Shown here: positions 62,101 to 64,000 of the stretch, piece by piece | Layout: every line of letters starts with the position of its first letter | Position numbering within the stretch: position 1 is the stretch's first letter | Assembly (NCBI GenBank): GCA_963971285.1 | Contig: OZ020256.1 | Location: 6,140,501 to 6,204,500 of the forward strand | DNA: 64,000 nt | Direction of reading: 5' to 3' | Source of the DNA: Astropecten irregularis | Lineage: Eukaryota; Echinodermata; Asteroidea; Paxillosida; Astropectinidae | Made by a program: the position numbers and the translations under genes | The notes under the pieces: generated by a model | Databases searched by the model: none | What the model was told of the DNA's origin: nothing | Seen by the model: only the letters and a program-made list of their open reading frames with translations

Positions 62101-63885
62101 TATCTTATAGGTCTACTCGTCCAGGCTTTATTTCGTTCTCAACTGGCTCTCACTCCCAAGTTTGAAATAAGGTTGAACCTTTGAGGAACAGGAATAGTTG
62201 TTTCTCCCCCAAACCCCCCCCCCCCCCCAAATTCATTCTCCACGTAGTTTAAAAAGATTAAGAGTTCTATACCTTATTCTGGGCACTCAAACAAGCTAGA
62301 CGCAATGTTCCCGGAACCACCGGTAGGTGGCGCTGCACACGACTAGGGCTTTATCGGAACACTCTTAATTACTTTCGTAGAAAAAAATCTGGTAATGACC
62401 AAAAATGCTCCAGATATGTATGTTGTAGCCAACCTTTTGACATTGTTTCTCATGGAACGCCTTAGAATGGTTTCAAGAGGGTTGGAAACGCTGAAAAAAA
62501 TACGAAACAGTATATACCTGAGCCAAAAAGTGGATTTTATTACTTTATTTAAATGACCTGTGACGTCACAACGAACGTCATCTTCGGCAGGTCTTCGGAA
62601 GCAACGTTTTCGGAAGCATTCGGATGCTCGGAAATGTGCAAATGCAAATGGGAAAGAATTCCACTGATCACCATTACGGAAAAAGGATTATATCCTCCAA
62701 GAGTTAACTTATTGGATACAAATTATGATAAACCTCAATTTCAGGTGTGGGAAACTTGCGTAGAATATCTGAAAAAAGTGAGTTTTATTGGGTTCTTTTA
62801 CCTACAAACTGTACAAAGCCAGTTTGCTCAAAACGCCCTCTGTTGGTTCTATAGAGTTGTGCACAAATTATGGTCATCAGTGGAATTCTTTCCGATAGGT
62901 GCACTAGGGCCTATTAGACTAAACAACGGTGCCACATACTTTACATGATCCAATTCCTATTATAAAATGTCACATTTTCTGATAGGAAATTGGGGCGCAA
63001 CCTCAAGTAAAAAAAAAAGGGTGATCCTTAACTCAAGAGCCCTGTTAAAAATAGGGTTGTGAGAAAATGCATTATTTAAAAACACAGAAAATTTATTAAA
63101 TTTAACAGGATTTTTGTTATATGAAACTGGTATATTCTGTTCATCAATATACCATCAAGGTCCAAATTATGGAGAGCTGCGTTGCCAATTTGAACTTGCA
63201 TAAATTTCCTTGTCCAGAAGCCAAGGTATATGTGCCATGATTTTTGACACTCCATTGATTTATGCTATACCCAGGCCCCCAGAGTCGCTAAAAAATATGC
63301 CAAAATAATTTTGTGGCTTGTGTATGTTCCATTTTAGAAGAAATGCCGGCATCTCCCGAATTTACACTCCACTCCATTGACTGCCGTTCATTTCGTCAAT
63401 GGCTGGAGTCTAATATCTACGCCATTGACTTTGTACACACTAGAGTCGTGCGCACAAGAGCACACGGACGGAATGGAGTCCAATTTCACGATAAGTGGCT
63501 GAAATGGCCCGTTCTTATCAGGGCATTGCCTTCAAAAACTCTGAAAATAAGACCTGGATGTGTCCATGCACCAATTTTCTTTTTTGAGTTCTGAGCAGTC
63601 AAATGACACTTTTTTGGGAAAATAAATGGTGGCAACTTAAGAATTTGCCCACTGCATTGATGAGGTATTATTTATTTTGCAAGGCATGTTTTTTCAGCAT
63701 TTTTTCATGTGTGTCCGAATCATGGCAAAAATTAAGGTTATGTTTCAAGTCAATTTCATTTCAAGGACACAAAAAACTTTCATAAAATATCAACCTGGAT
63801 ATAATAACTACACTTTGTTGTTCATAAGTGAAAATAGTTGAGAGAAACAAACATTAAGAAGGTCAAATAATCAAAAATTGCTTAA
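62101..63885. other. Intergenic, no supported gene
   Basis: Contains a C run (62214-62228) and a TGACGTCA site near 62561. A 131-codon open frame follows it, but without recognisable features. Confidence 0.45.
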
Positions 63886-63975
63886 GTGTCCGAATCATGG
63901 CACATTTACCCTACATGTTCATCTCGTACCGTGTCCGAATCATGGCACATTTACCCTACATGTTCATCTCGTACC
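63886..63975. repeat. Perfect tandem duplication of a 45-bp unit
   Basis: GTGTCCGAATCATGGCACAT...ATCTCGTACC occurs at 63886-63930 and again at 63931-63975. The phrase GTGTCCGAATCATGGCA also stands alone near 63711. Confidence 0.9.
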
Positions 63976-64000
63976 AAATTCAGCAGCCTGTCATGCTTAG

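Noticed and set aside
62553-62948. 131-codon frame starting at ATG after a TGACGTCA site
   Set aside because: No recognisable domain, AT-rich codons over most of its length, repeated CGGAAGC words at the start, and no splice or neighbouring exon support.

Overview
The window looks like animal nuclear DNA, most likely from an echinoderm or another ambulacrarian deuterostome. The evidence is spliced genes with GT-AG introns of 0.4 to 16 kb, AT-rich noncoding sequence, many TAGGCCTA and ACATGTACATGT strings, tRNA-headed SINEs, an L2/CR1-type LINE remnant, and a very dense population of foldback (MITE-like) elements. A starfish is my best guess, by resemblance of the 'ggccaatttcatagagctgcttagcac' type of foldback repeat (named here by its two halves GGCCAATTTCATAGAGC and TGCTTAGCAC). 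That is an inference, not a proof. Nothing suggests bacteria, operons, CRISPR or a provirus.

Three host genes can be assembled, all on the + strand. (1) 11.6-15.7 kb: a four-exon gene whose exons all join in phase 1, giving a complete 756-residue type I membrane protein. It has a signal peptide, a Ser/Thr/Pro-rich mucin-like ectodomain, a compact membrane-proximal module, one transmembrane helix, and a cytoplasmic tail with poly-proline tracts and an NPVY motif. (2) 22.2-24.5 kb: a three-exon gene for a 75-residue protein with an arginine-rich presequence and one membrane helix, probably a small mitochondrial inner-membrane protein. (3) 32.1-58.7 kb: a carbohydrate (chondroitin/dermatan/HNK-1 type) sulfotransferase gene. 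One large 3' exon carries both PAPS-binding motifs. Two separate candidate first exons, at 32.1 kb and 48.8 kb, each encode a type II signal anchor and end in phase 0, so they could be alternative N-termini from two promoters.

The rest is intron or intergenic DNA packed with repeats. 0-11 kb: the first copy of a ~430-bp duplicated block, TTAA-flanked MITEs, a tRNA-SINE, a foldback full of TGCGTA, a GATC-rich satellite (5.7-6.4 kb) and a 5'-truncated LINE (8.7-9.65 kb). 14.8-16.2 kb: foldbacks inside an intron and the 3' UTR of gene 1. 17-30 kb: more MITEs and foldbacks, the second copy of the duplicated block inside an intron of gene 2, and an imperfect CTG tract. 30-57 kb: the two long introns of the sulfotransferase gene, containing nested foldbacks, a head-to-head SINE pair and a 24-bp hairpin minisatellite. 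58.7-64 kb: the 3' UTR, then an AGCAATTGCT-rich foldback, several short tandem repeats and a poly-C run.

The most striking thing is the repeat landscape. There are about twenty foldback families, several sharing a GGGSC-nn-TTTC terminal signature. A two-subfamily MITE is flanked by TTAA. A very small recurring hairpin built on CATGGAGGAA occurs at about eight loci. Two nested insertions can be undone by eye. All gene models come from reading frames and splice phase only; no database search was possible.
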